This document shows, one piece after another, positions 1-11,965 of a stretch of DNA of 64,000 nucleotides (within the stretch, counting starts at the first letter, position 1; each line of letters starts with the position of its first letter). Position numbers and translations under genes: made by a program. The DNA comes from Craterostigma plantagineum (lineage: Eukaryota; Streptophyta; Magnoliopsida; Lamiales; Linderniaceae): NCBI GenBank assembly GCA_027422505.1, contig JAPQWV010000012.1, positions 23,699,501 through 23,763,500 of the forward strand. The letters are read 5' to 3'. Under the pieces are notes generated by a model. That model was not told the DNA's origin and searched no databases. It saw nothing but the letters and a program-made list of their open reading frames with translations.

Positions 1-646
1 TTGTGTTGTTGTCTTCTTCAGTGTTTCTTCTATGATATATATACTTGTTTGTTGATGAAGAAGACCGTTGTGATATGGCTCCAAGTGCTGGACTGTGCAT
101 TAAATGCACTTTCCCAAAATGGGTACTGTCCGGTCTTGGCAGCAGTTTATACTTCCTTATTTGCTTTTTCCATTTTAAGCTTGGCTTGGCTTCGACATGA
201 CTCCCCATGGCAGCCTTGCATTTAAGATTTCATCAGAGGTTTTCATTATCCCGCCTTGAGTAATTTTGAATCTTTGCACACGTGGCACTCTTGATAACAG
301 AACTCCGGTCTTGGCACTTTATCGGTCCGATATCTGAGTTCTGGTCTTTGCTCATGGCAGGTCCGGTACATATATACCTTTCGGTTTTAGGCACGTTTGT
401 ACTTTTGCACCTAATATCCAGTCTTATGTTCTTCTAACTGATATCCGGTCTTCTGCACACACGCGATCTGCTGATTGGCATCCGGTCTTTTAATCTTCTT
501 CTAACCGGTATACCTAATCAAGTTTGGACAGTTTCCTTCTGACTGATTATCCGGTCTTTTAATCTTCTTCTAACCGGTATACTTAATCAAGTTTGGACAA
601 TCACCAAAACTGTTTAATCTGAATTCTTGATTCACGATTCCTAACA
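1..646 (-). repeat. Partial LTR (LTR1) of the copia-A element
   Basis: This is the right-hand 646 bp of a long terminal repeat whose full copies lie at 2551-3684 and 8303-9435. It ends with CCTAACA at 646, like the other two. It differs from 8790-9435 at only about three sites and lacks the private variants of 2551-3684, so it is a duplicate of the 8303-9435 LTR. The left part lies beyond the window edge. Confidence 0.9.
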
Positions 647-751
647 CTAGGAAATTTCATTTTACATCTTTGTTTTTATTGTGGGACAAGGCAAGAACTA
701 TTAATTGGTGTTATTACAGGACAAATAAATAAAGGAAAGGGCAAATACACT
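647..751. repeat. Duplicated flank of copia-A LTR
   Basis: These 105 bp match 9436-9540 with one substitution seen. They are not element sequence, because the stretch directly follows an LTR terminus in both places. The copy shows that flanking DNA was duplicated together with the LTR. The 12-mer ACTATTAATTGG at 697-708 recurs at the breakpoint (749-760). Confidence 0.85.
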
Positions 752-2550
752 ATTAATTGGACTGTAAGCTCTTGCTTGTACCAGTTCAGATAGTCGCTCT
801 TTTTAATTCCTCATCCGGTTAGTATGATTATGTCTAAGTTCTAGTAAGACAGTCTAATTATCTTTACACTTTTACCTGGATACCTATCTCAAAGGTAAAT
901 GCTAACTTGGCACATGGTTCGATCTCAGCGAGAGTCTTTTTCTCCCTGGGCATGTGCCGACAGCATCTGCTGTCTAGTAATTAGTAGAACCGGTTGAGTT
1001 CCTGCATGTATTCCTGCAAGAACAGATAAAGTCCTTGGTACCCAAGTCTCTTTGGGTCCGGTTAGGGATTAGTACCTTAGGTATCCATACTTGGATTATC
1101 CTAATGTGTCTACGGGTAATAGGTTCAATAAGATATTTATATTTATTATTCCTATTCTGAGACCGGTTTTCGGGTCTTCTGTAGCCTTGTGTTCCTGATT
1201 TTGTAACGTGGGCATTCCCCCTTGGTTGTTGAGGTCTTCTTTTTCGTGGATCGTGACTAACTCCGGTGTTCCCCCTTGATTGTTGGGGTATTCCCTTCTG
1301 TGAAGTATTTCTCACGTTATTCCCCCTTACTACCTGAGGTGCTGTCCTTGCGTAGGGCATCGAGGGATTGTAGCTATGTTTCACTCCACTTTCCTTAAGC
1401 TTGTTCATAGGAACAACAGAGACTAGATTATAGTTTGCGGGACGAACAAAGTTGATCACCTTTGAGGTAGTTGGTTGTGCGGATGTCGTTGCCTCATCGA
1501 CGTCAACTCTTTCGCCGTATCCAAGTCCGGTTCGGTCACCAGCATCCCTTAGGGATCCTTGAAGACATTGAAATGTCTCTGTTGACTTAGTCCATGACTG
1601 GACCAAGGCGGTTAGCTTTTTGTTTTCTGATGCATTCTTTTCAGCTGCTTTTTTTGAGTTTGAGGTTTTCTTCCTCTAGATGGATGATCTTTTCAAGAAG
1701 AGATCCGGTATCTTCTTGCGCTGGTGCCTTTCCTTTTTCTGCCACTTTTAACTTCTCGTTTAGTTTCCAGTATTCATCAGCCATGTTCTGGAGAGCATCT
1801 AGAACTTCTTCGTAGGTGAACTTATTTTCTGGATCTGATTGATCTCCCATCAGGCAGATAAGTTCTGGTTCATTTCTGTGATTGCTCGGTTCATCCTCAG
1901 AGCTTGATTCATCGGAGTCGGTATCATCCCATCTGTGGCTGTCCTTATTAGTCGTGGAGATTTGTGCCTTCTTCCTCCTTAGGTGTTGGTTTGCCTCCTC
2001 TTTGGAGTCATTTTCGGTTTTGGATCCGGTCCTATCACATTTAAACCGAATGTTAGTATTATCGATTAGTTTACTTTGCTTAACCTGTGTCATACTGAAT
2101 GATTTTCCATCTTCCAGTGCTTCTGCTGGATTTTCCTTGAACTCGCAGATTTCTTGGTTTTCCCCAAGTTGACTTAGTTTGATCCACACTTCCTTAGCAG
2201 TCTTGCCCGTCATACCTTGTCTGAATACTTCTATGTCCAGAGTTTTGAATATAATATTTTAGCAATATTATCAAGATTTGTCTTTCGTCTTTCTTCTGCT
2301 GACAGCTCGTATCTTTCCTTCGGAACTTCTCTTGATTCGTTAGGATAAACAGTATGTCTTACGTTGACTTTGTTGAATACGAACGGTCCATTTTCCAGTA
2401 CATCGATCATTTTATCATCTTGCGCATAAAGTAGGTCATCAACCTTATTTTCCACTCAAGAAAATTTTCCCTGCTAAACATAAGAAGCTGATCTGATAAA
2501 GTCATGGTTAGTATAGGAGAAATATCAAGCAAACCCTCTCTGATACCACT
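752..2550 (-). mobile_element. Truncated internal region of a second copia-A copy
   Basis: The segment from about 756 to 2550 is nearly identical to 6506-8302, the gag half of the complete copy. It runs into LTR 2551-3684 through the same primer-binding-site sequence (TGGTATCAGAG read on the minus strand). The part equivalent to 3685-6505 is missing and is replaced by the duplicated flank. Single-base deletions relative to the other copy lie near 2258 and 2431. Confidence 0.85.
974..2532 (-). pseudogene. Copia-type gag, damaged copy 1
   Basis: The minus strand encodes the Gag of a Ty1/copia retrotransposon, the capsid-like protein that packages element RNA. Frames are broken: the N-terminal part lies at 2231-2455, the middle at 1641-2213 and the C-terminal part at 974-1606. 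The middle has the charged, helical sequence usual for copia Gag, and the C-terminal part carries the block DRTGLGYGE typical of this lineage. One-base deletions near 2258 and 2431 and an A-run frameshift near 1645 separate the pieces. The 210-residue C-terminal frame is uninterrupted here, whereas the second copy has a stop in it. No zinc knuckle, protease, integrase or reverse transcriptase follows. Confidence 0.75.
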
Positions 2551-3684
2551 TGTTAGGATCGGTTTACGCGTTTAGAGGGGGGTAAATAAACGCTTGACGC
2601 CTTTTTGGTAGTTAACCGGTTAAGGCTAATACCAGTGCTTGATTTTTCTCTGTGTGTTATTTGCGGAAGCTTGTAGGTCGGTTATGACTTAGAAACCGGT
2701 AACCTGTGCGAAGTCCTAGTGTGTGTGTGAACAAAGATACCAGTTTGTTTCTGGAAGTTCGGAGTTAAATCTCCTACGTCTCCCCTTCTTCCTCCCGAGG
2801 AAGGTTCACTAGACATCAGTTATACACTCACAGTACAACCTACCTGGCTGCCCTCAGCCTTATCTAGTGAATCCCTAGGCAGTCGTAAGATACAATCCAC
2901 CTACTTCAACAGCTTTTTACAGTCCGTCGGAATAATAATAACTCACTTACTTAACCTAACTGGTTATCGTACAGTGAGGACAACACTTTCTAAACTTCTT
3001 GCTTTGTTCTTGAATCTCGTCTATTTGATTTCTCGTGGTTGTGTTGTTGTCTTCTTCAGTGTTTCTTCTATGATATATATACTTGTTTGTTGATGAAGAA
3101 GACTGTTGTGATATGGCTCCAAGTGCTGGACTGTGCATTAAATGCACTTTACCAAAATGGGTACTGTCCGATCTTGGCAGCAGTTTATACTGCCTTATTT
3201 GCTTTTTCCACTTTAAGCTTGGCTTGACTTCGACATGACTCCCCATGGCAGCCTTGCATTTAAGATTTCATCAGAGGTTTTCATTATCCCGCCTTGAGTA
3301 ATTTTGAATCTTTGCACACGTAGCACTCTTGATAACAGAACTCCGGTCTTGGCACTTTATCGGTCCGATATCTGAGTTCTGGTCTTTGCTCATGGCAGGT
3401 CCGGTACATATATACCTTTCGGTTTTAGGCACGTTTGTACTTTTGCACCTAATATCCAGTCTTATGTTCTTCTAACTAATATCCGGTCTTCTGCACACAC
3501 GCGATCTGCTGATTGGCATCCGGTCTTTTAATCTTCTTCTAACCGGTATACCTAATCAAGTTTGGACAGTTTCCTTCTGACTGATTATCCGGTCTTTTAA
3601 TCTTCTTCTAACCGGTATACTTAATCAAGTTTGGACAATCACCAAAACTGTTTAATCTGAATTCTTGATTCACGATTCCTAACA
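2551..3684 (-). repeat. Copia-A LTR2 (3' LTR of the complete copy)
   Basis: Full LTR with TGTTAGG and CCTAACA ends. It carries roughly a dozen differences from 8303-9435, about 1 percent. It also serves as the 5' LTR of the truncated copy on its left, so it is shared by two internal regions. Confidence 0.9.
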
Positions 3685-6600
3685 ATTTCCCCCTTTTTGG
3701 GGATTGTCAAAACTCAACGAAGCAGAAAGGTATTTATTATATCAAAGGAAATTTAATACATAAACTACCGATCTATTACAACCGTTGTTGGCCTATCTAT
3801 TCCTTAGATATGCTATACTTCTTCGATCTTCTGGTTGATGGCATCGTCCGATCTCTCTGGTACGTCCCGGTCTGCCTTCTGCTTCGCCTTAGTGCTGTAG
3901 TAGTTCCATCTGCCCTTTCTCCTCAGCTAGCAGCACTCTTCTTCCCACAGCTTTTCACAACCGGTATCATATATACACTGTACATCTTCGATCTTCCGGT
4001 TGTTGGCATCCCAGTTCTCTCTGGTACGTCCCGGTCTGCCTGTTGCTTCGTTCAGTACTGCCATCTTCCCTTTCGCCCCAACTAGCATTGGGCAGTACTC
4101 TTCTTCCCCCTTTTTGACAATCACTTGTCCGTTATGAGGGAAGGTAGTCATTGTGCAAGAGAGCCATCATTACCGTTGTTCTCTCCTTCTGAGGCACAAT
4201 GAGACCGGTAGCTCTGTAACTGCGCTCAGTTTTGACAAGATGCTTCAAGGTTTGAAGAAGTCTTCTTCTGAACCGTCCAGTCTTAGCAGCTTTTACCGAG
4301 CTCCGGTTGTCCCCTGAACTCACGCCTGATGTTGAGTTTCTTGGGGAGTCGGATGTTGCGTCGAGGTGGGTGTCCGCTTGTTGGCACCTCTGAAAGCGCA
4401 ACGAATCCGATAGGAGCCGGTATCCGGGTATATGCCTGGCATGGCATTTAATCCCGGGTAACCGGTTCCCTTTTTCCAGTCCCGTTCCTTGATGAATTCT
4501 CGACCCGTCTTTTCGAGAGGCTGGTAGGAGCGGTATGGTATCCCACGGCTTCTCAACCGCTCGACTACTACGTCGTCTCTTGGTGGGTCGATGGTCTACA
4601 AGGGGCTGGTGGGGCGCCATCTTCTCCTTTGGGTCCTTGTAGTGCCCTGATGGATCGCCCGGTCCGCGGCATCTTTTGTTCAGCTCTGGGTAGGAAGCTG
4701 AGGACTGTGTACATCTTTTCCAACTCGTCCAATCCTCAGAGAGCATCCCAGAACTCTCCTTCTGTGCCGTCGGACTTGTTTTAGAAAACCTGCTAGTCCA
4801 AAGCAGCGTCTTTGTAGTTTCGTTTGACCACCACAAGGTCTTTGAATGTCCTAATGGGTGGATTTGTATCCAGTTTGTCGTAGATACCGCCTTGAGGTGA
4901 TTAGTTAAGAAAACTGGACTTGGACTTGTTAAACTTTTTCTGGTTGTGAGGCTTATCCTGACTGAGGGTTGTGGATGTTTCGGTAGCTCAGGCATTTTGA
5001 ACTTAATTGTTGTTGAGTGGCTGGGATTTTGAAGAAGGTCGTGAGGTCTTTAAATAGCCGGAGAATTCCTGTCGATTTGTGTCACGGGTGCACAGTATTC
5101 TAGACCATGCTTATCTTCTTTTCAGTGCGTCGGAACTTTATGTCTTGTCCGGTGACAGAGATTCGTTAATGACATGACTATTCACCTTCTCAAATATCCT
5201 GCAAGTTTCACGGCCAGCTGTACTAGACTCAATAATATGTGCATTGATGAGGCACAGTTATCGAAGAGGCTCGGTCTTTATCCGCCCAGTAGGAATCATA
5301 TGTTTATTTATTGGTCAGTCATGGATAGTTCCGGTTTCAGAAGGCCTTTAAGATAACTCAGATACTTAAACGAAGAGTAGGTTTTGCTTTGAGACACGGT
5401 CTGGTGTAGTTGTGCGTAGTTCACCGGTTTGTCATTCCCATACCTAGTCTCTCCTTCCTGATTTCACTACTTTTGATTATCTTCACCGGTTTGACAGCCT
5501 TGGTACTTCTACTACTTTGCCTCTTAAAGTCGCGACTTTCGTCCTTAGCCTCCAATAAGAGAACTTGCTTGTTGAACCATGTTTGTTTACTTTCTGACAG
5601 ATTTTGCTTCTGTTAAGATCTGAAACTTCATTCAGTCATTCAGTCTGCTGAGAAACAGTCTCCATGTAGAGCATCCTGATGCCATTTGTCTGGAACTGTG
5701 GTTATTTCCCAAACCGATTGTCCTTTATGTACTTGAGTTCCAAGAGCTGGGTGAATCTTTCATACATTCCCTGTATTGTACCTTCTGTGAATGATTTCAT
5801 CTGTAGAGAGTATTTCAACCCTGTATGGTTGTACTTTTTGAGCGTTTCCCCTTAGTTGTCTTTCTCCGGTATGGACTGTCGGTTTTTGAAGAGAACTTCC
5901 GAACTTAGTTGATCTCAAGACTGATTCAGTTTCTTTTGGTGAGTTCCCCCTTAGTTTGTATTTCCAACAGTTATTCCGATTAGTCGCCAGGCTGATTTGA
6001 TCGTCCCTTGAAGGCTGTTTGGTTTTCTGAGAGTATTTCTTCCTTCTACTTGAAGCATTCCCCCTCAGTTGACTCCTTTAGGTGCAAACTGCTTGTGGTA
6101 CACTGTTCCGGTTTCTTTTAGACAAATATCGCGCTTTTTGAAACCGGTTTGTTCCTATATTGCTTGTTTTTCCCAGTTCGGAGCTTCCTTTCTGGGGTCT
6201 TGTCTAACTGCTATCGCTTTGTTATTCTGATCATCTGTTGTGCTCTTGCCAGACATCCGATTCCCTTTCTTTGCTGCATTTTTACCTAAACTTGCCAGCA
6301 TATAGATGACTCACAGCACATGCTGTGATCCTCAGAACATAACATTAGTGCAAGGCTTAGAAAGGATAGTTTCTGTCCACTTTTCCTTCATTCATACTGG
6401 TGATGAGGGTGGATCATTATCGAAATTGACTCTAACAATTATAGAAAGATTTGGGGTCTTAGATGATTTATTTCTTATTTCATGAATTCACCGGTATCCA
6501 ACCATATTGGACTGTAAGCTCTTGCTTGTACCAGTTCAGATAGTCGCTCTTTTTAGTTCCTCATCCGGTTAGTATGATTATGTCTAAGTTCTAGTAAGAC

Positions 6601-6723
6601 AGTCTAATTATCTTTACACTTTTACCTGGATACCTATCTCAAAGGTAAATGCTAACTTGGCACATGGTTCGATCTCAGCGAGAGTCTTTTTCTCCCTGGG
6701 CATGTGCCGACAGCATCTGCTGT

Positions 6724-8284
6724 CTAGTAATTAGTAGAACCGGTTGAGTTCCTGCATGTATTCCTGCAAGAACAGATAAAGTCCTTGGTACCCAAGTCTC
6801 TTTGGGTCCGGTTAGGGATTAGTACCTTAGGTATCCATACTTGGATTATCCTAATGTGTCTACCGGTAATAGGTTCAATAAGATATTTATATTTATTATT
6901 CCTATTCTGAGACCGGTTTTCGGGTCTTCTGTAGCCTTGTGTTCCTGATTTTGTAACGTGGGCATTCCCCCTTGGTTGTTGAGGTCTTCTTTTTCGTGGA
7001 TCGTGACTAACTCCGGTGTTCCCCCTTGATTGTTGGGGTATTCCCTTCTGTGAAGTATTTCTCACGTTATTCCCCCTTACTACCTGAGGTGCTGTCCTTG
7101 CGTAGGGCATCGAGGGATTGTAGCTATGTTTCACTCCACTTTACTTAAGCTTGTTCATAGGAACAACAGAGACTAGATTATAGTTTGCGGGACGAACAAA
7201 GTTGATCACCTTTGAGGTAGTAGGTTGTGCGGATGTCGTTGCCTCATCGACGTCAACTCTTTCGCCGTATCCAAGTCCGGTTCGGTCACCAGCATCCCTT
7301 AGGGATCCTTGAAGACATTGAAATGTCTCTGTTGACTTAGTCCATGACTGGACCAAGGCGGTTAGCTTTTTGTTTTCTGATGCATTCTTTTCAGCTGCTT
7401 TTTTTGAGTTTGAGGTTTTCTTCCTCTAGATGGATGATCTTTTCAAGAAGAGATCCGGTATCTTCTTGCGCTGGTGCCTTTCCTTTTTCTGCCACTTTTA
7501 ACTTCTCGTTTAGTTTCCAGTATTCATCAGCCATGTTCTGGAGAGCATCTAGAACTTCTTCGTAGGTGAACTTATTTTCTGGATCTGATTGATCTCCCAT
7601 CAGGCAGATAAGTTCTGGTTCATTTCTGTGATTGCTCGGTTCATCCTCAGAGCTTGATTCATCCGAGTCGGTATCATCCCATCTGTGGCTGTCCTTATTA
7701 GTCGTGGAGATTTGTGCCTTCTTCCTCCTTAGGTGTTGGTTTGCCTCCTCTTTGGAGTCATTTTCGGTTTTGGATCCGGTCCTATCACATTTAAACCGAA
7801 TGTTAGTATTATCGCTTAGTTTACTTTGCTTAACCTGTGTCATACTGAATGATTTTCCATCTTCCAGTGCTTCTGCTGGATTTTCCTTGAACTCGCAGAT
7901 TTCTTGGTTTTCCCCAAGTTGACTTAGTTTGATCCACACTTCCTTAGCAGTCTTGCCCGTCATACCTTGTCTGAATACTTCTATGTCCAGAGTTTTGAAT
8001 ATAATATTTTTAGCAATATTATCAAGATTTGTCTTTCGTCTTTCTTCTGCTGACAGCTCGTATCTTTCCTTCGGAACTTCTCTTGATTCGTTAGGATAAA
8101 CAGTATGTCTTACGTTGACTTTGTTGAATACGAACGGTCCATTTTCCAGTACATCGATCATTTCATCATCTTGCGCATAAAGGTAGGTCATCAACCTTAT
8201 TTTCCACTCAAGAAAATTTTCCCTGCTAAACATAAGAAGCTGATCTGATAAAGTCATGGTTAGTATAGGAGAAATATCAAGCAA
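6724..8284 (-). pseudogene. Copia-type gag, damaged copy 2
   Basis: The minus strand encodes copia Gag beginning at 8284, only about 18 bases past the 5' LTR. The first frame covers 297 residues (8284-7391). It includes the N-terminal block FLEWKIRLMTYL and a long acidic, serine-rich stretch, and it ends in a predicted coiled coil rich in E, K and L. A run of seven A residues puts the next part (7356-7141) out of frame; the identical run occurs in copy 1. A TAA present only in this copy (7141-7145) then splits off the C-terminal frame (7134-6724). The product would be about 520 residues if continuous. The shared A-run shift may be an old mutation or, less likely, a frameshift signal. Confidence 0.75.
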
Positions 8285-8289
8285 ACCCT

Positions 8290-8300
8290 CTCTGATACCA
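8290..8300 (-). other. Primer-binding site of copia-A
   Basis: The minus strand reads TGGTATCAGAG two bases inside the LTR that ends at 8303. This complements the 3' end of plant initiator Met-tRNA, the usual primer of copia elements. It fixes 8303-9435 as the 5' LTR and the minus strand as the coding strand. Confidence 0.9.
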
Positions 8301-8302
8301 CT

Positions 8303-9435
8303 TGTTAGGATCGGTTTACGCGTTTAGAGGGGGTGAATAAACGCTTGACGCCTTTTTGGTAGTTAACCGGTTAAGGCTAATACCAGTGCTTGATTTTTCT
8401 CTGTGTGTTATTTGCGGAAGCTTGTAGGTCGGTTATGACTTAGAAACCGGTAACCTGTGCGAAGTGCTAGTGTGTGTGTGAACAAAGATACCAGTTTGTT
8501 TCTGGAAGTTCGGAGTTAAATCTCCTACGTCTCCCCTTCTTCCTCCCGAGGAAGGTTCACTAGACTTCAGTTATACACTCACAGTACAACCTACCCGGCT
8601 GCCCTCAGCCTTATCTAGTGAATCCCTAGGCAGTCGTAAGATACAATCCACCTACTTCAACAGCTTTTTACTGTCCGTCGGAATAATAATAACTCACTTA
8701 CTTAACCTAACTGGTTATCGTACAGTGAGGACAACACTTTCTAAACTTCTTGCTTTGTTCTTGAATCTGGTCTATTTGATTTCTCGTGGTTGTGTTGTTG
8801 TCTTCTTCAGTGTTTCTTCTATGATATATATACTTGTTTGTTGATGAAGAAGACCGTTGTGATATGGCTCCAAGTGCTGGACTGTGCATTAAATGCACTT
8901 TCCCAAAATGGGTACTGTCCGGTCTTGGCAGCAGTTTATACTGCCTTATTTGCTTTTTCCACTTTAAGCTTGGCTTGACTTCGACATGACTCCCCATGGC
9001 AGCCTTGCATTTAAGATTTCATCAGAGGTTTTCATTATCCCGCCTTGAGTAATTTTGAATCTTTGCACACGTGGCACTCTTGATAACAGAACTCCGGTCT
9101 TGGCACTTTATCGGTCCGATATCTGAGTTCTGGTCTTTGCTCATGGCAGGTCCGGTACATATATACCTTTCGGTTTTAGGCACGTTTGTACTTTTGCACC
9201 TAATATCCAGTCTTATGTTCTTCTAACTGATATCCGGTCTTCTGCACACACGCGATCTGCTGATTGGCATCCGGTCTTTTAATCTTCTTCTAACCGGTAT
9301 ACCTAATCAAGTTTGGACAGTTTCCTTCTGACTGATTATCCGGTCTTTTAATCTTCTTCTAACCGGTATACTTAATCAAGTTTGGACAATCACCAAAACT
9401 GTTTAATCTGAATTCTTGATTCACGATTCCTAACA
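8303..9435 (-). repeat. Copia-A LTR3 (5' LTR of the complete copy)
   Basis: Full 1133-bp LTR, TGTTAGG to CCTAACA. It is followed at 9436-9540 by flank that also follows LTR1 at 647-751. Confidence 0.9.
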
Positions 9436-9540
9436 CTAGGAAATTTCATTTTACATCTTTGTTTTTATTGTGGGACAAGGCAAGAACTATTAATTGGTGT
9501 TATTACATGACAAATAAATAAAGGAAAGGGCAAATACACT

Positions 9541-11185
9541 TTACGACCAAAACTTCCCAAAACATCTGTTTCGATGAAGAAAGATAGAGACACAATGGCT
9601 GCGTGACTGCAAAGAACGGCTGTTCAATTTTGGAGCAAGGCTCAAGACAGAGAAAATAACAGACATGGATCTAACTTATGGCTGCTCGATGTTTTAGTTG
9701 TCGCTGAAAAAAAAGGGATTACCAAAGACTTTTGATACGCACGCGTGAGCGATGTCGAGATTTCTACGTCTATTAGAAGGGGCAGAGCTGCTTCATTAGA
9801 GTTATCTCCCAAATATCCAAAGGTTCGATCAAGAAAACTTACTGTCATCACCGACTAAAATGCCTCTCTGTTCAAAGGCCACATACACACACATACACGG
9901 CCGAACAGAGAGGGTGCGAAACTTGGGCAGAACCTTACAGATCGGAGCTGATTTCCAGACCAAATCGGCAGCAGCTTCAGCCAGATTGGGCAGCCACTGA
10001 AGCATGAGTTCGGGGCTGCAACAGCGAGTTCGAAATAGCACATCACGGGAAAGATCGTAGCAGCTGGTTTCAGTGAATTTCTGTAACGCGGAGCAGCTCA
10101 AATCAATAGACAATAGCTGAGAAGAACTTGAGTTGAGAACGTGTGATGTGAGAAAAAGCTGCCGTACAACTGAACGATTGCTTATGCTGAGAACACTGTA
10201 GCTTGGTGGACTTGGGCTGGATTTTCTTGATGGGCTTGGGCTGATTTTCTTTGGACGGTTTGGGCTTAATTTCCTTGGTGTAGAGCTGCGAGATCGGGAC
10301 TGAAGTTCTTAGCGTTTCGGACGGTTGTAAGCGATTCTATCTTTTTATGTGTTTCGATTGTTATGTTTCGTAGCTAAGTGTAGTTGAAGTATTATCAAAA
10401 CCTTGATTTATAATATTGTGAGATTATGTGCTTTTATTATGAACGCGTGAGTATTCGTTTAAGCTTGAATCTATTTTAGTTGATGAACTTAGTTTAATTA
10501 AATAGCTGCAAATGTTTAATTAATCTAGGTGAGTCCATTGCTAATTAAAACGACAAATCCGTAATTGTTTGTTCGTTTTAATAAGTAGCGAACAATATTC
10601 AACTTCTCTACCTTTGGTAAAGTGTAAGTTATATTGTAGTTTAAGCGATTTGATTTTAACGGACCAGCGTCGTTTCTTGCGAGAGCGTCTTCCGAGCGAG
10701 TTAGTCAATAATCGGGTCTCTTTCATTTTTAATGCTGTCGGAATCTTAAATCTTGCAGGGCGTCCCGGAGGTTATTTTTCGATTAGGGAAATAATTATAG
10801 AGCGTATCTTAATTATCGAGAAATTAAGAAGAGATTGGTTGTTAGGTGTTCGTCGACAACTATAACCGATTATGCTTACGTATACACGTTATTTAGGAAT
10901 CGATGATCGATCTCGAAATTCTGTTTATATAAATCAAGGTGGAGAACGATTACTTCAACTATTATTTATTGTTAGTATCTATTTGTGTTTCCTTCGTCTA
11001 TCATTAGTTTAATTTAATTTCTCTTTGAACCGTAACAAAACCCCCTTTATTATTATTATTAATATTATTCGATCGAATTTTGATATAGAAGTAAATCAAC
11101 CATCTTTCCTGTGGAGACGATCCTTACTTTCGCTATACTCATTAGTAAGGTTATAAATTTTATTTTTGGCCGTTTACGACGCGAC
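9541..11185 (+). mobile_element. Probable Ty3/gypsy LTR and leader relic
   Basis: No gene is visible in these 1.6 kb. The right part resembles the 3' end of plant gypsy LTRs: a T-rich stretch, then a phrase like CTGTGGAGACGATCCTTAC (near 11110), then a degraded TTTTTGGCGCC-like leader (near 11165). The block at 10365-10460 also resembles parts of the gypsy LTR at 21745. The left part (9541-10300) is unassigned; a 94-codon minus frame at 9829-10113 has no recognisable features. The relic stops abruptly where RLP-derived sequence starts. Confidence 0.45.
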
Positions 11186-11759
11186 CAGGACCTATCCCAT
11201 CTGAGATCGAAACTTAGAAAGATTATCTTATCTCGACCTTTCGTTGAATCACTTTACTGAGATGATACCTTCAACCATTGGAAACCTTAGTAGTCTTCAG
11301 GTACTTAACCTATTCTCAAATAACTTAAATGGAGTTGTTCCTTCGACAATAGGAAATTTGACATCATTACAGATTCTTGATCTGAGTCAGAATCAGCTCA
11401 AAGGTGTTTTGCCAGTTTCTATCTTTAATCTCACCAGCCTTCAAATTTTCTCCGTGTTTGCGGATCACCTATCAGGAGTTCTCCTTCAAGATTCAAACTT
11501 TTCTTCAGCTTCCGATCCATACAGAAATCTTTCAGGTCGATTGAGCGGCGGAGAAGTGCCAGATTGTTGGATGAGACTAAAAAATCTTCGAGTGTTGAAT
11601 CCGGGAAACAATGACATGAATGGAAGCATTCCATCTTCGATCAAACTTCTCGATAACTTACAAGTTTTGAATCTGTGCAATAACAGTTCAGGCCAGGTGC
11701 ATCCCTCGATTCTTAGTTCCAAAAGTTGGTGATGGTCGACTTTTCTGCTAACTATTTGT
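11186..11759 (+). pseudogene. RLP gene fragment (LRR region)
   Basis: This stretch matches the middle of RLP1 (about 41588-42162) at nucleotide level. It encodes leucine-rich repeats of the form IPSTIGNLSSLQVLNL, the island sequence LLQDSNFSSASDP and the block PDCWMRLKNLRVLN. A one-base shift near 11215 and a stop at 11730-11732 break the frame. Homology ends sharply at both sides, so signal peptide, N-terminal cap and transmembrane part are all missing. It is a truncated third family member, lying about 29 kb from RLP1 and joined directly to retrotransposon leader DNA. Confidence 0.85.
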
Positions 11760-11965
11760 TGACCTTTTTGGTCGTGTACTGTATTTGAGTTTTGATGATT
11801 CCATGTACTTAAGATGAGATAGGCACTACAAATTTAACAATTCGAAATGTGTATGTATCATGCACTTATATATGTGTGAATTGCACTTTGACACCGTGAT
11901 TCCATTGCAAACTTGAAGTAAAAATTTCAAGAACTACGTAACATTAAATAAACATCGTCTTACTA

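Larger units (their letters stand above)
2551..9435 (-). mobile_element. Copia-A: gag-only Ty1/copia-type LTR element
   Basis: The element has two LTRs of 1134 and 1133 bp with TGTTAGG...CCTAACA ends, and a 4.6 kb interior read on the minus strand. A primer-binding site complementary to initiator Met-tRNA lies next to the right LTR, and a purine tract (AAAAAGGGGGAAAT on the minus strand, near 3685-3700) lies next to the left LTR. Only Gag is recognisable. From 3685 to about 6700 I found no integrase, reverse transcriptase or RNase H motif. A 287-codon minus-strand frame at 4132-4995 matches nothing I recognise. The element therefore looks non-autonomous. The left boundary joins another copy instead of host DNA, so no target duplication can be read. 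Confidence 0.85.
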
